NCBI RefSeq assembly: GCF_014764505.1
Contig: NZ_JACXWX010000042.1
Location: 1 to 40,178, forward strand
Reading direction: 5' to 3'
Source: Phormidium tenue FACHB-886
GTDB lineage: Bacteria > Cyanobacteriota > Cyanobacteriia > Elainellales > Elainellaceae
DNA: 40,178 nt
Shown here one piece after another: positions 16,043 to 23,644 of this stretch. A program made the translations under genes and the position numbers. The notes under the pieces were generated by a model. The model searched no databases. It worked only from the letters and a program-made list of their open reading frames with translations, and was not told where the DNA came from. The first letter of the stretch is position 1; each line of letters starts with the position of its first letter.

Positions 16043-16648
16043 TCAGCGCCGTTGAGGATGTGACTTAATCCGTTGTCTTTTATCTTTGTCTGGATGAGTC
16101 CATTCTTGCAATGTCCACAAACTCGTCAAGGCAGCTAGCCCAGCTCCAAGGCTGTCCATGAGCAAATCTATGATAGTATCATCCAGACTGCCGATCACCT
16201 CCGTTGCCAAAATCTTACCTGCTGACCACTCTACGACTTCCCACAGCGCCCCGATCGCAATACCAAAGCTGGCGATTGTCAGGAGATATAACAATTTGTG
16301 CTGACGAAAGATAGTTAGCATTGAGCGGTATACCCAAAAACTAAACGCTAACGTAATCGCAAATGTGGTGAAGGCATGAGTTATTTCATCGTAAGCACCA
16401 GGTTGATAGAACAGTCCCCAAACCCATCCCCCCGCATTCAACAGTGCCGCTACCACAAATAAAAAATCAAACAGGGTGGGCAGCCGATCGTCTCTCATTA
16501 CAAATATTAGCGAGGCAATGAGGAAACAGGCAAGGGCTAATGCATTCAACCCATTTTTCTGAACGATCGCAGCCAATACCGCAACTCCTAAAAGCGCTTG
16601 CCCACTCCAAGCGGCAATTCGATAACCTTGCCAATTTGTATTTAACAT
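16043..16648 (-). CDS. DUF2238/YjdF-like integral membrane protein
   Basis: A 201-residue protein with about five or six hydrophobic segments (about 13-30, 35-50, 57-77, 90-107, 118-140, 160-180). Conserved-looking stretches are YDEITHAFTTF, GALWEVVEW and SLDDTIIDLLMDSLGA, which fit the DUF2238 (YjdF) family of unknown function. The acidic, His-rich residues in or near membrane helices could bind a metal or catalyse a reaction (inference). It starts 40 bp after the DUF2254 stop on the same strand and probably ends the HtrA-MscS-DUF2254 operon. Confidence 0.8.
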   Translation of the reverse strand: MLNTNWQGYRIAAWSGQALLGVAVLAAIVQKNGLNALALACFLIASLIFVMRDDRLPTLFDFLFVVAALLNAGGWVWGLFYQPGAYDEITHAFTTFAITLAFSFWVYRSMLTIFRQHKLLYLLTIASFGIAIGALWEVVEWSAGKILATEVIGSLDDTIIDLLMDSLGAGLAALTSLWTLQEWTHPDKDKRQRIKSHPQRR

Positions 16649-16688
16649 TCGTACCTATCTCATCGGTCTTTTATTACTTGAGCTGCTG

Positions 16689-18032
16689 CTAAACGTTAGT
16701 CTTGTCATTTTGTTCAAGCGCTTTAATCACCTTGTTATAGTATGCTTCTACTTCTTTGCGATCTTGCTCCTCAGATAATCCTGCACGGCTGCCCTGCAGA
16801 ATCATTTTTGCATGACGATGCAACACAAATTGATGCGCTGGATGGCAGCTAGTTCTGGCAATGAGAGTAATTGCTGCTAACAAACGAATCGTAACAGCAC
16901 TATCAGACTGAGCATATTGCCGAATAGAGTTAAACGCTTGATCTACTAATTCCTGAAACAAAACAGGCTGAGCAATGACCCGCAGTTGGTGAGTTTCATC
17001 GTAGCGATAGGGAGAGGGAAAATGGCGCTGAGCTAGGCAAGACAATCCTGCACCAAGACGATCGATGCAGCGGATAGCGGTGAAGGGGTCGTTGACTGCT
17101 GGAGAAATAGCACGTAGCGCAATTTCTACTAATTGATTAATTGGAAACTCAATATCCTGTTGCTCTGTCCGCTCTTCACCCAGAATGAACGCCTTTCTAA
17201 GTTGATCTCCTGGCAATCGAGCGACCCAAGTTCCAGGATAGACTCTGACTAGCTCATCACCTCTGACGATGAACTGCCCTGGCTGAACCTGAAGTTTGAG
17301 CAACAAATTGTCCTGACTCGCAAGCTTGAGCAAGATATTATCATCAACCACCTGTAGGTAACCAGTGTTGGTAGCTCGAATAGAGTCAGATTTTTGATCA
17401 AAGTGCTCAGGGATTTCTCCGATAGAGAGTTGAGGAGGAGATGCACCTCGACCAATCTCCTCGGGAAATAAACAGTCGATCGCCTGCTCAAACTCGCGAC
17501 TGACACTAGAAATCACATGGGACGCTTGAATAATCGTAGAAGCGTGATGAATAAAGTAAATCAAAACGCCAATACTGGCAATGGCTAAAACAATTCCAAC
17601 GGTCACAGAAAGTTGGGGAACGAACAGGTTATAGTCTTCACCATGGATTGTTCGAAGCACCAGCAGACAATAGATAAATGTTGCAATAAATGTACCCAAG
17701 ACAAATTGGTTGCCGGTATCCTGCATGAAGTTCCGCAGCAATCTGGGTCCAAATTGCGAGGAAGCAAGCTGAAGCGCCACAATCGTGATCGAGAATGCAG
17801 TTGCAGTCACGGTTGCCAATGAGCCTGCTACCACAGAAAGCACAGCTCGTGCTCCATCTGGACCTCCCGTGTAAATCCACCCCAGTTGCTCAATCGGTCC
17901 ATCCCTGCCTGCTCGATCAAGAGAAAGCATTGCAAAGGTAAGTAAAACCGCCACGCTTGCCATAATGGTGGGCAAGAACCAGTAGCTAGAGTGGAGCGAA
18001 TCCCATAACTTACTAAATCTGGCGCTTCTCAT
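16689..18032 (-). CDS. DUF2254 membrane protein, copy 1
   Basis: A 447-residue protein with four hydrophobic segments in the first 165 residues (about 18-36, 63-90, 110-127, 142-162). A large soluble C-terminal part follows, with a motif QDIEFPINQLVEIALRAISP and NDPFTAIRCIDRLGAGL. This is the DUF2254 family, whose function is unknown. The start ATG overlaps the MscS stop by 4 bp (ATGA), so the two are translationally coupled. A paralogue with the same arrangement is at 32975-34306, and a decayed third copy at 31361-32690. Tight coupling to MscS suggests a role in the same membrane or osmotic response. Confidence 0.9.
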   Translation of the reverse strand: MRSARFSKLWDSLHSSYWFLPTIMASVAVLLTFAMLSLDRAGRDGPIEQLGWIYTGGPDGARAVLSVVAGSLATVTATAFSITIVALQLASSQFGPRLLRNFMQDTGNQFVLGTFIATFIYCLLVLRTIHGEDYNLFVPQLSVTVGIVLAIASIGVLIYFIHHASTIIQASHVISSVSREFEQAIDCLFPEEIGRGASPPQLSIGEIPEHFDQKSDSIRATNTGYLQVVDDNILLKLASQDNLLLKLQVQPGQFIVRGDELVRVYPGTWVARLPGDQLRKAFILGEERTEQQDIEFPINQLVEIALRAISPAVNDPFTAIRCIDRLGAGLSCLAQRHFPSPYRYDETHQLRVIAQPVLFQELVDQAFNSIRQYAQSDSAVTIRLLAAITLIARTSCHPAHQFVLHRHAKMILQGSRAGLSEEQDRKEVEAYYNKVIKALEQNDKTNV

Positions 18033-19039
18033 ACATCACTCGTAGATTCAGTGTGACTACTGTCATTTTGTTGTGCCTCTACTGCAACCAGTTGTCGCAG
18101 CCCATCTGCAATGCTGCGAGGTTTAGGAATCTTACACTTACCTGCTGCCCAGCCCTCGCGCTGAAAAGCTCGATCGCCATCAGTTTCCTCGGTTTGGTCA
18201 TGAAAAAGAATCTGCTGAGTCGGGAAGGGGAGATCGATACCGTTCGCTGTCAGCTTATTCTTGATTGCCGTTAACACGCTATCTTGTAAATCGAGTGCGG
18301 GCGCACGACGCGGCGGCTTAACCCACCAGCGAGCACGGATGTTGACTGTACTTTCAGCTAAATCCACAGCGATTGCATCAGGAGCAGGCTGGGACAGCAC
18401 TCCTTTCGTTTCCCGCATCGCTTCTAGAATTAACCGTTTAGCGGTATCGATGTCATCACCATACCCAATTCCAATGTCGTATTCTAAACGGCGATGCTCA
18501 AATGCAGTATTGACTGTGATTGAGTTGGTGAATAGCGCTGAATTGGGAATGACAATGCAGTGACCATCATAAGTCCTGATTGTAGTGGCGCGAGTTTGAA
18601 TGTTTTCCACCGTTCCTTCAAACGCGTTAAACACTATCTGATCGTCAATTTGAAAGGGTTCTGTTAATAGAATCAAGATCCCTGCTAGAAAGTTCTGCAG
18701 AATGTCTCGAAAGGCAAATCCGATCGCCACGCTACCAATACCCAACAGTTGGATTAAGTCCGCCGCTTTGAAGGAGGGCAGCACAATTGAAAGGGCAACG
18801 AACAAACCGATGAGTACGGTTCCCCCTTGTGCTAATCGTCCCAATACCAAACCTAAATTACGAGCATGGCGACGTTCACGAGTCAGACGCCGGACTAGAT
18901 TGCGAATTCCTCTAGCAACAATAATAAAAATAGCAAATACAATCAGTGCCAAAAACACATTAGGCAGCATGACAATCAGCCCATTGACCATGCCTTGAAT
19001 CTTTTGCCATGCTGCTGTTAGTGCTGCTTCTAAAGCCAT
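18029..19039 (-). CDS. MscS-family mechanosensitive ion channel, copy 1
   Basis: A 336-residue small-conductance channel. TM segments are at about 22-42, 64-87 and 95-126; the third includes the pore-lining helix (LLGIGSVAIGFAFRDIL), followed by ILLTEPFQIDD. The cytoplasmic beta domain (GTVENIQTRATTIRTYDG, PNSALFTN) and C-terminal alpha/beta part follow. It would release solutes under hypo-osmotic stress (family knowledge). It starts 9 bp after the HtrA stop and overlaps DUF2254 by 4 bp. It is closely similar to the copy at 34303-35343. The IS in the upstream protease gene may change its transcription. Confidence 0.94.
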   Translation of the reverse strand: MALEAALTAAWQKIQGMVNGLIVMLPNVFLALIVFAIFIIVARGIRNLVRRLTRERRHARNLGLVLGRLAQGGTVLIGLFVALSIVLPSFKAADLIQLLGIGSVAIGFAFRDILQNFLAGILILLTEPFQIDDQIVFNAFEGTVENIQTRATTIRTYDGHCIVIPNSALFTNSITVNTAFEHRRLEYDIGIGYGDDIDTAKRLILEAMRETKGVLSQPAPDAIAVDLAESTVNIRARWWVKPPRRAPALDLQDSVLTAIKNKLTANGIDLPFPTQQILFHDQTEETDGDRAFQREGWAAGKCKIPKPRSIADGLRQLVAVEAQQNDSSHTESTSDV

Positions 19040-19048
19040 ATTCTTTCT

Positions 19049-19594
19049 CTAAGAGCGATTGCTGTCGGTTGCAAGAGGTAACTGCTCTGGTATAACTGTA
19101 AGTTTTTCAGTTAACCCGATTCGATTAACGGTAACCTGTAATGTTTCTCCCAACGGGGTTGCCTCAACTTGATCTTGCACCTGAGCCGCCGTTTCGATCG
19201 TCGCGTCATTCACTTGAGTAATGATGTCACCTGCTCGTAACCCAGCTTGGGCTGCTGGAGAATCAGGAGCGACCGTAATAATCAAAACACCCTGATCTTG
19301 ATTCACTGCAAACTCTAGATCGCTTTGACTAATCTCCCTCTGGATTTCTGGCGTTAATTCAATCAGGCGAATACCCAAATAAGGGTGTTCCACTCGACCT
19401 GTTTCAATCAAATGATCTGCAATTCTTTCTGCTTGATCAATGGGAATAGCAAAGCCTAACCCTTGCGCACCCTGGATAATAGCAGTGTTCACTCCAACTA
19501 CTTCTCCTTTGGCATTGAGCAGCGGTCCACCCGAATTACCTGGATTAATTGCAGCGTCGGTTTGAATGAAATCAAGGCGTTTGTCTTGAATACC
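19049..19594 (-). pseudogene. HtrA/Deg serine protease, 3' half, separated by IS
   Basis: This half encodes [20 protein letters not shown] with the catalytic Ser (about residue 220 of the restored protein), the end of the protease domain, and one PDZ domain ([14 protein letters not shown]). It joins exactly to the half at 20884-21490 when the IS and one copy of the 10-bp duplication are removed. A TTG inside the IS (19609) is in frame and could start a fragment lacking the catalytic His and Asp, which would not be a working protease. It sits 9 bp upstream of mscS. Confidence 0.93.
19585..19594. repeat. 10-bp target-site duplication, left
   Basis: CTTGAATACC directly precedes the IS left end; the identical ten bases follow the right end at 20884-20893. 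This is a direct mark of transposition and within the range known for IS4-family elements. Confidence 0.97.
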
Positions 19595-20883
19595 CTGCTT
19601 GACTGACAAAACTAAGAAGCTGGAAAACGGCTGAGGACAATAAATTCACGCTCGAAAGAAGCATTTTGTTGTCGCTTGGATGCAATGGCAGGTTGAGGGT
19701 CAGGCAGACTTGAGAGAAACGGATAAACCTGAACTTTCCATTGCTGGGTGATGGCAAGACGAATCCAATTCCAACCAAGCTTGAGATAACTCATCCCCCG
19801 ATTCCAGTGGGCATCGACTTGGCGACGCTTGCCTGAAATGACGACCTGTACTCCCTGGAGCACCAGAAACAGCATTGTTAAAGCAATCACTCCGCACAAC
19901 TGGGAGAGGGCAAACTTGTCCCGCAGCCTAGAGGCTTCGAGATTGAATCCGTTGGACTTCAAATCCAAAAACGATTCCTCCACACAAAACCGGAGTCGGT
20001 ATTGAGTAAAGGTTTGCAAGTTCGTCGGTTCGTCGCTCACAATCGTCCAGTCCTCACCACTTTGCTTGTCGTGGGCGAACGCTAGATAAACATCGGGATA
20101 AGGTTTAGTTTTACCGACAGATAGCGCATCTGTGAAGTAAGCCTGTCCAGGCTGTAATTGCACCGACGACACTTTGCGCCATTGTCCCTGGTGCTGAAAC
20201 TGAAACGAACGTTTAATGCGAATCCGAAAATGCCAGCCCAGATTGTCTCGCAGGTATTTCATCAACTTGCCATCAGCAAAGCCTCGGTCTGCCAGCAGGA
20301 CAATCGCTACACCATCGGGCAGGATTCTTTGAGCTTGTCGCAGCACTCTCTGAATCGTCCACAACCTGACGCTACTGCTAGATTGTGCCACCACTCGCCA
20401 CGCCACGGGAACGGTTCTGCCCCTATACACCACGCCCACCCATACGATGCAAAAACAATTCCAGACGACGGTTGTGTCCAAGCTTAGATACAACCGTTCA
20501 CGGCTCCACTGAGACAAGGCTTGCCTGATCAGGACATGATGAGCAGCAACGACGTCAATCCGTCGATTCGACAACCAGCGGCGAAACCGTCTTTGGTGTG
20601 ACTGAGCAACTTGGGCGCGGCTTTTGACATACACGCCAAACCCATTGAGATGAACGCTCTGACTCTGAATCATACCGATGATCATCCAACATAGGGTTTG
20701 TAGATGACGGACATCTTGCCACTGAATTTCACATTGACTCAAATAGCGCGACAGCGCATCATAAAGACGGGAAGTCGGAGACATTGATTTAGTTGATTTG
20801 TGTGGTTACTCATCAGCTTAAATCAGACTTTGCTTCCCTCCTAGCTTTCCTTTCACCCTCCTCCCGTTTTGTCAGTCAAGCAG
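19595..20883 (-). mobile_element. IS4-family insertion sequence, copy 2 (1289 bp)
   Basis: Same length, ends and transposase as copy 1 at 1724-3012, and the same orientation. It has perfect 18-bp terminal inverted repeats and a perfect 10-bp target duplication. It interrupts the HtrA protease gene between the catalytic Asp and Ser. The IS provides a stop codon six bases into its right end when read from the protease. Confidence 0.98.
19612..20784 (-). CDS. IS4-family DDE transposase, copy 2
   Basis: A 390-residue protein identical to the one at 1741-2913, with D103, D166, E269 and the exact Y-(2)-R-(3)-E-(6)-K signature. It is transcribed in the same direction as the interrupted protease and the downstream mscS, so read-through from the IS could still drive mscS and DUF2254 (inference). 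Confidence 0.95.
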   Translation of the reverse strand: MSPTSRLYDALSRYLSQCEIQWQDVRHLQTLCWMIIGMIQSQSVHLNGFGVYVKSRAQVAQSHQRRFRRWLSNRRIDVVAAHHVLIRQALSQWSRERLYLSLDTTVVWNCFCIVWVGVVYRGRTVPVAWRVVAQSSSSVRLWTIQRVLRQAQRILPDGVAIVLLADRGFADGKLMKYLRDNLGWHFRIRIKRSFQFQHQGQWRKVSSVQLQPGQAYFTDALSVGKTKPYPDVYLAFAHDKQSGEDWTIVSDEPTNLQTFTQYRLRFCVEESFLDLKSNGFNLEASRLRDKFALSQLCGVIALTMLFLVLQGVQVVISGKRRQVDAHWNRGMSYLKLGWNWIRLAITQQWKVQVYPFLSSLPDPQPAIASKRQQNASFEREFIVLSRFPAS

Positions 20884-21490
20884 CTTGAATACCAATGTCT
20901 GACCCCCTGCGCCCTGTTGCACTGATAATGCCTTGAGTTACCGTGTTATTTAATCCCAATGGATTGCCAATCGCAATTGCCCATTGTCCTGGCACTAAAT
21001 TTTGTGGGTCTCCCAGTTCAACGATTGGTAGTGCATCAGCTTCTACTTTAATTACCGCCACATCGGTAACAGAGTTAGCCCCTAACACTTTCCCCTCAAA
21101 GCTACGCCCATCCTTGAGGACGACGGCAACAGCGTCTGCCTCTTCTACTACATGGGCGTTCGTTATGATAATGAATCCAGAGCCAGTACCTTGTTGGACT
21201 CTCTGTTCTGGTGGAAAGACCTGATTACCAAAGATCCGCTCGATCAGGGGATTAGATACTGAAGGCTCTATAGTGCGAGTTGCATCAATACGGACAACCG
21301 CAACCCCAATGGATTTAACCACCTCTGCAATAAAGTTGGCATCGTTTGGAGCTGTGCGATCGGCAGGCAAAAGTTGTGCCTGCGTCTCGTTGCCTCTGAG
21401 ATGGGTGCATCCGGTACTACTGAGCAGCACTACCGTCAAATATAAGGCGGGCTGCTTGAGTAAATACCTTATCCTTCCTTTATTCCACAT
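20876..21490 (-). pseudogene. HtrA/Deg serine protease, 5' half, truncated by IS
   Basis: This half encodes 204 residues: a signal sequence with a weak lipobox-like end (SSTGC, Cys28), then the trypsin-like domain with H113 (TNAHVV) and D143 (SVTDVAVIKV) and GNPLGL near 176-180. It ends two codons into the IS (TGA). The catalytic Ser and PDZ domain are in the other half. The stretch GTGSGFIIITNAHVV is about six residues shorter than usual for Deg proteases, which have a short turn between GSGF and TNAHVV; this in-frame loss is independent of the IS. Before the insertion this would have been a periplasmic or membrane-anchored quality-control protease. Confidence 0.95.
20884..20893. repeat. 10-bp target-site duplication, right
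   Basis: CTTGAATACC directly follows the IS right end and matches 19585-19594. Confidence 0.97.
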
Positions 21491-21539
21491 TGCTAATTTC
21501 TAGCGTACCTACTGACTCTAACCTTAATCAATAGAGGTG

Positions 21540-21553
21540 GAGAAATCGGGGAG
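21540..21553 (-). promoter_or_regulatory. 14-bp CTCCCCGATTTCTC motif facing the HtrA operon
   Basis: Read on the minus strand the sequence is CTCCCCGATTTCTC, identical over 14 bases to 21689-21702 on the plus strand. It lies about 50 bp upstream of the HtrA start codon, a good position for a promoter-proximal regulator. Confidence 0.55.
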
Positions 21554-21688
21554 ATTAATACAGCATCTTGAAGATCATACTTAAGATGTATGCCTAATAA
21601 AAGTTATGTATCTATCGACGTGTAAAACTGCTCTCTAGCACTTCTTTAGGATGACAGCCTTGAACAATTGCACTTAAAGCAATTTTTA

Positions 21689-21729
21689 CTCCCCGATTTC
21701 TCTCCGATTTCCATTCCATTTCTAAACTT
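21689..21729 (+). promoter_or_regulatory. CTCCCCGA plus three 11-bp units facing the PRC-barrel operon
   Basis: After CTCCCCGA come TTTCTCTCCGA, TTTCCATTCCA and TTTCTAAACTT, three consecutive 11-bp units each beginning TTTC. The unit resembles that at 13694-13726. It lies about 195 bp upstream of the PRC-barrel gene. The 11-bp period matches tandem binding by OmpR/PhoB-class regulators. Confidence 0.55.
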
Positions 21730-21923
21730 TAATGTAATAAGCTTTGATTTCATAAGCGTTATATGGCGCTCCTAAATCGCTTTGATTCAGTTCAATCCTA
21801 GACAAAAAGTATGATCTGTTTATCTCAGAGCTGCTGGAACGGCAGCAAGGATTGTAGTTTTACAGTGTAGGCATTCCTGATTGAGCGGCGAGACGGAAAT
21901 ACTGCACCTAATGGAGAAAAAAC

Positions 21924-22448
21924 ATGACACTGATGAAGTTAAGTGATTACTATCCTAATCACACAAAAGATTCGTTCAACGGACATAACATTACAGATTT
22001 TTCTGTGCACGCAAATGACACAGATGGCGACGATCGAGATGAAGTGGGCTCAGTGAAAGGCATACTGGTTGATGAAGAAGATGGACGCTTCCGCTATTTC
22101 ATCGTCGACACCGGTTTTTGGGTACTTGGCAAGAAAGTCTTGCTTCCTGTCGGCATGGCGCAGCTAAACTATGACAAAGAACAGCTTTACGTTTCTAGAC
22201 TGACCAAAGAGCAGGTGAAAAATTTACCTGAATTCAGCGATGATCTAAAGATCGACAACAACTATGAAGACCAAGTGCGAGCGGCATATCGCCCATTGAT
22301 TCCAAGCTCGACGATTGTTCAATCTTGGGCTGGTGGTGCATACAGCTATCAACAAGAGCCTTACTTCTACGATCTAAACGATACTGCATTCCGTTCTTAT
22401 GAGCAGCGAATGCGCGATGGCAGACCTACAGAAGCCTCTCGTTTCTAA
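21924..22448 (+). CDS. PRC-barrel domain protein
   Basis: A 174-residue soluble protein, rich in Asp and Tyr. Residues about 18-95 form a PRC-barrel-like fold (VGSVKGILVDEEDGRFRYFI; LGKKVLLPVGMAQL). The tail (95-174) has no known domain. Relatives in cyanobacteria are often longer with a DUF2382 region, which is absent here. GGAGAAAAAAC precedes the ATG. It heads a run of plus-strand genes for lipoproteins and a transporter; PRC-barrel proteins are often found with stress genes, but the role here is unknown. Confidence 0.85.
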   Translation: MTLMKLSDYYPNHTKDSFNGHNITDFSVHANDTDGDDRDEVGSVKGILVDEEDGRFRYFIVDTGFWVLGKKVLLPVGMAQLNYDKEQLYVSRLTKEQVKNLPEFSDDLKIDNNYEDQVRAAYRPLIPSSTIVQSWAGGAYSYQQEPYFYDLNDTAFRSYEQRMRDGRPTEASRF

Positions 22449-22549
22449 TTGTACATTTTCTCTCAGGTTCAATTGCTGTCTATTAGGGCGAAGAGATTCG
22501 CCCACTTCATCCCCTCCCAGCAAGCTATTTGATTAATTTGAGGAATTTT

Positions 22550-22741
22550 ATGGCAGAAGTCATGATGGACAAAGCTGTCAAGACCGTTGTGTTCAGCCTG
22601 TTTTTGGGAGCAGTTACTCTTGGTGCAGCCGGATGTGAACTGGGCTATGAACGAGAAGAAATTGAGGAAGAAAGAGAGAGAGAAGGAATTGTTAGAGAAG
22701 AGGAAATCCGTGAAGGCGAAGAAATTGAAGAGGAAGATTAA
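22550..22741 (+). CDS. small Glu/Arg-rich lipoprotein
   Basis: A 63-residue protein. The ATG at 22550 has GAGG 6-9 nt upstream, better than a TTG seven codons earlier. A hydrophobic segment (VVFSLFLGAVTLGAAGC) ends in a lipobox-like GAAGC, so the mature part is a lipid-anchored tail of about 35 residues made almost wholly of Glu, Arg, Ile and Gly (EEIEEEREREG and similar). The strongly charged, repetitive tail could be helical or bind cations. No family is recognised. It lies 32 bp upstream of the next lipoprotein gene. Confidence 0.75.
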   Translation: MAEVMMDKAVKTVVFSLFLGAVTLGAAGCELGYEREEIEEEREREGIVREEEIREGEEIEEED

Positions 22742-22773
22742 GCTTCGCAGTTCAGTGATTTAGGAGGTTTACA

Positions 22774-23625
22774 ATGACGGAATTTAAGATACCAGAAGAG
22801 CATGGTTCTACTAATTTTTTTGCTAAGGAATGGGCAGTACGCAGCACAATGGCGCTGGCATTGGTCACAGCATTGCTAACAGGTTGCCAATCTCCTGAGC
22901 AGCAAGCTACTGTATCAGATCAAACCAACGTATCTACGGAAGAAGTTGCTGAAAATACGAATCGGTACATTGGTCAAACAGTGACGGTCAGAAGCGAACC
23001 GATTAAAAAGATCAGTTCGAGTACATTCACAATCGAGGATAATCAATTCTTTGGTGATGAACCAATTTTAGTTGTGAATGCTTCTGGAAAACCTTTTGCT
23101 TTTCCAGAAGCTGGTACTGATATACAAATCACAGGCGAAGTCCGCAACTTTGTGTTTGCGGATGTTGAACGTGAATACAAGCTCAGTTTAGATGTAAATA
23201 CTTACCAAGAGTATGAAAACAAGCCTGCTATTCTTGCTCAATCGATCGCCATTGCTCCAAAACCTGGTGAACTAACTCGTAATCCTCAGCAGTACTATGG
23301 CAAACCGCTCGCGGTTACAGGTGAAGTCGAAGAAATTCAAGGTGCAAATGCCTTTACCTTGGACGAGGATCAGTTGATTGGAGGACAAGAGTTATTAGTT
23401 CTACGTGCAACACCAGCAGCGGCCAACCAGCCTGCAATTCAAGATGGGGAAAAAATTGCAGTAACAGGGGTATTACGTCCGTTTGTTATTGCTGAATTAG
23501 AGCGCGATTACGACTTTAATTGGGATACGGGAATTCAGCAAACGTTGGAAGCTGAGTATCGTAATAAGCCTGTGTTGATTGCGGAGAATGTTTATCCCTC
23601 TGCCATTCCAGATAGTGCTCAATAA
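22774..23625 (+). CDS. lipoprotein with two internal OB-like repeats
   Basis: A 283-residue lipoprotein. GGAGG lies just upstream of ATG 22774. A signal segment ends in LLTGC (Cys38) after an unusually long 25-residue N-region; a Met at 26 is an alternative start. The mature protein has two homologous halves, about 64-160 and 174-275. Each begins YxGxxxxVxxE and ends with a pattern (V/I)xA(D/E)(V/L)ERxYx..., then EYxNKPxxxA. The beta-rich pattern suggests OB-type folds. It sits 19 bp upstream of the Nramp-related transporter gene and may work with it at the membrane surface (inference). Confidence 0.8.
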   Translation: MTEFKIPEEHGSTNFFAKEWAVRSTMALALVTALLTGCQSPEQQATVSDQTNVSTEEVAENTNRYIGQTVTVRSEPIKKISSSTFTIEDNQFFGDEPILVVNASGKPFAFPEAGTDIQITGEVRNFVFADVEREYKLSLDVNTYQEYENKPAILAQSIAIAPKPGELTRNPQQYYGKPLAVTGEVEEIQGANAFTLDEDQLIGGQELLVLRATPAAANQPAIQDGEKIAVTGVLRPFVIAELERDYDFNWDTGIQQTLEAEYRNKPVLIAENVYPSAIPDSAQ

Positions 23626-23644
23626 GAGCCAGGAGTAACCTCAG

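Larger units (their letters stand above)
21491..21923. other. divergent promoter region, HtrA operon / PRC-barrel operon
   Basis: This 433-bp region separates two divergent operons. It contains a 14-bp motif in inverted orientation (21540-21553 and 21689-21702), the second extended by 11-bp units to 21729. No RNA gene or small reading frame was recognised. Confidence 0.6.

Noticed and set aside
1-20883. CRISPR plus transposon as a CRISPR-associated transposon
   Set aside because: The IS4-type element encodes only one DDE transposase, with no tnsB/tnsC/tniQ or cas genes; it is a simple insertion into the array.
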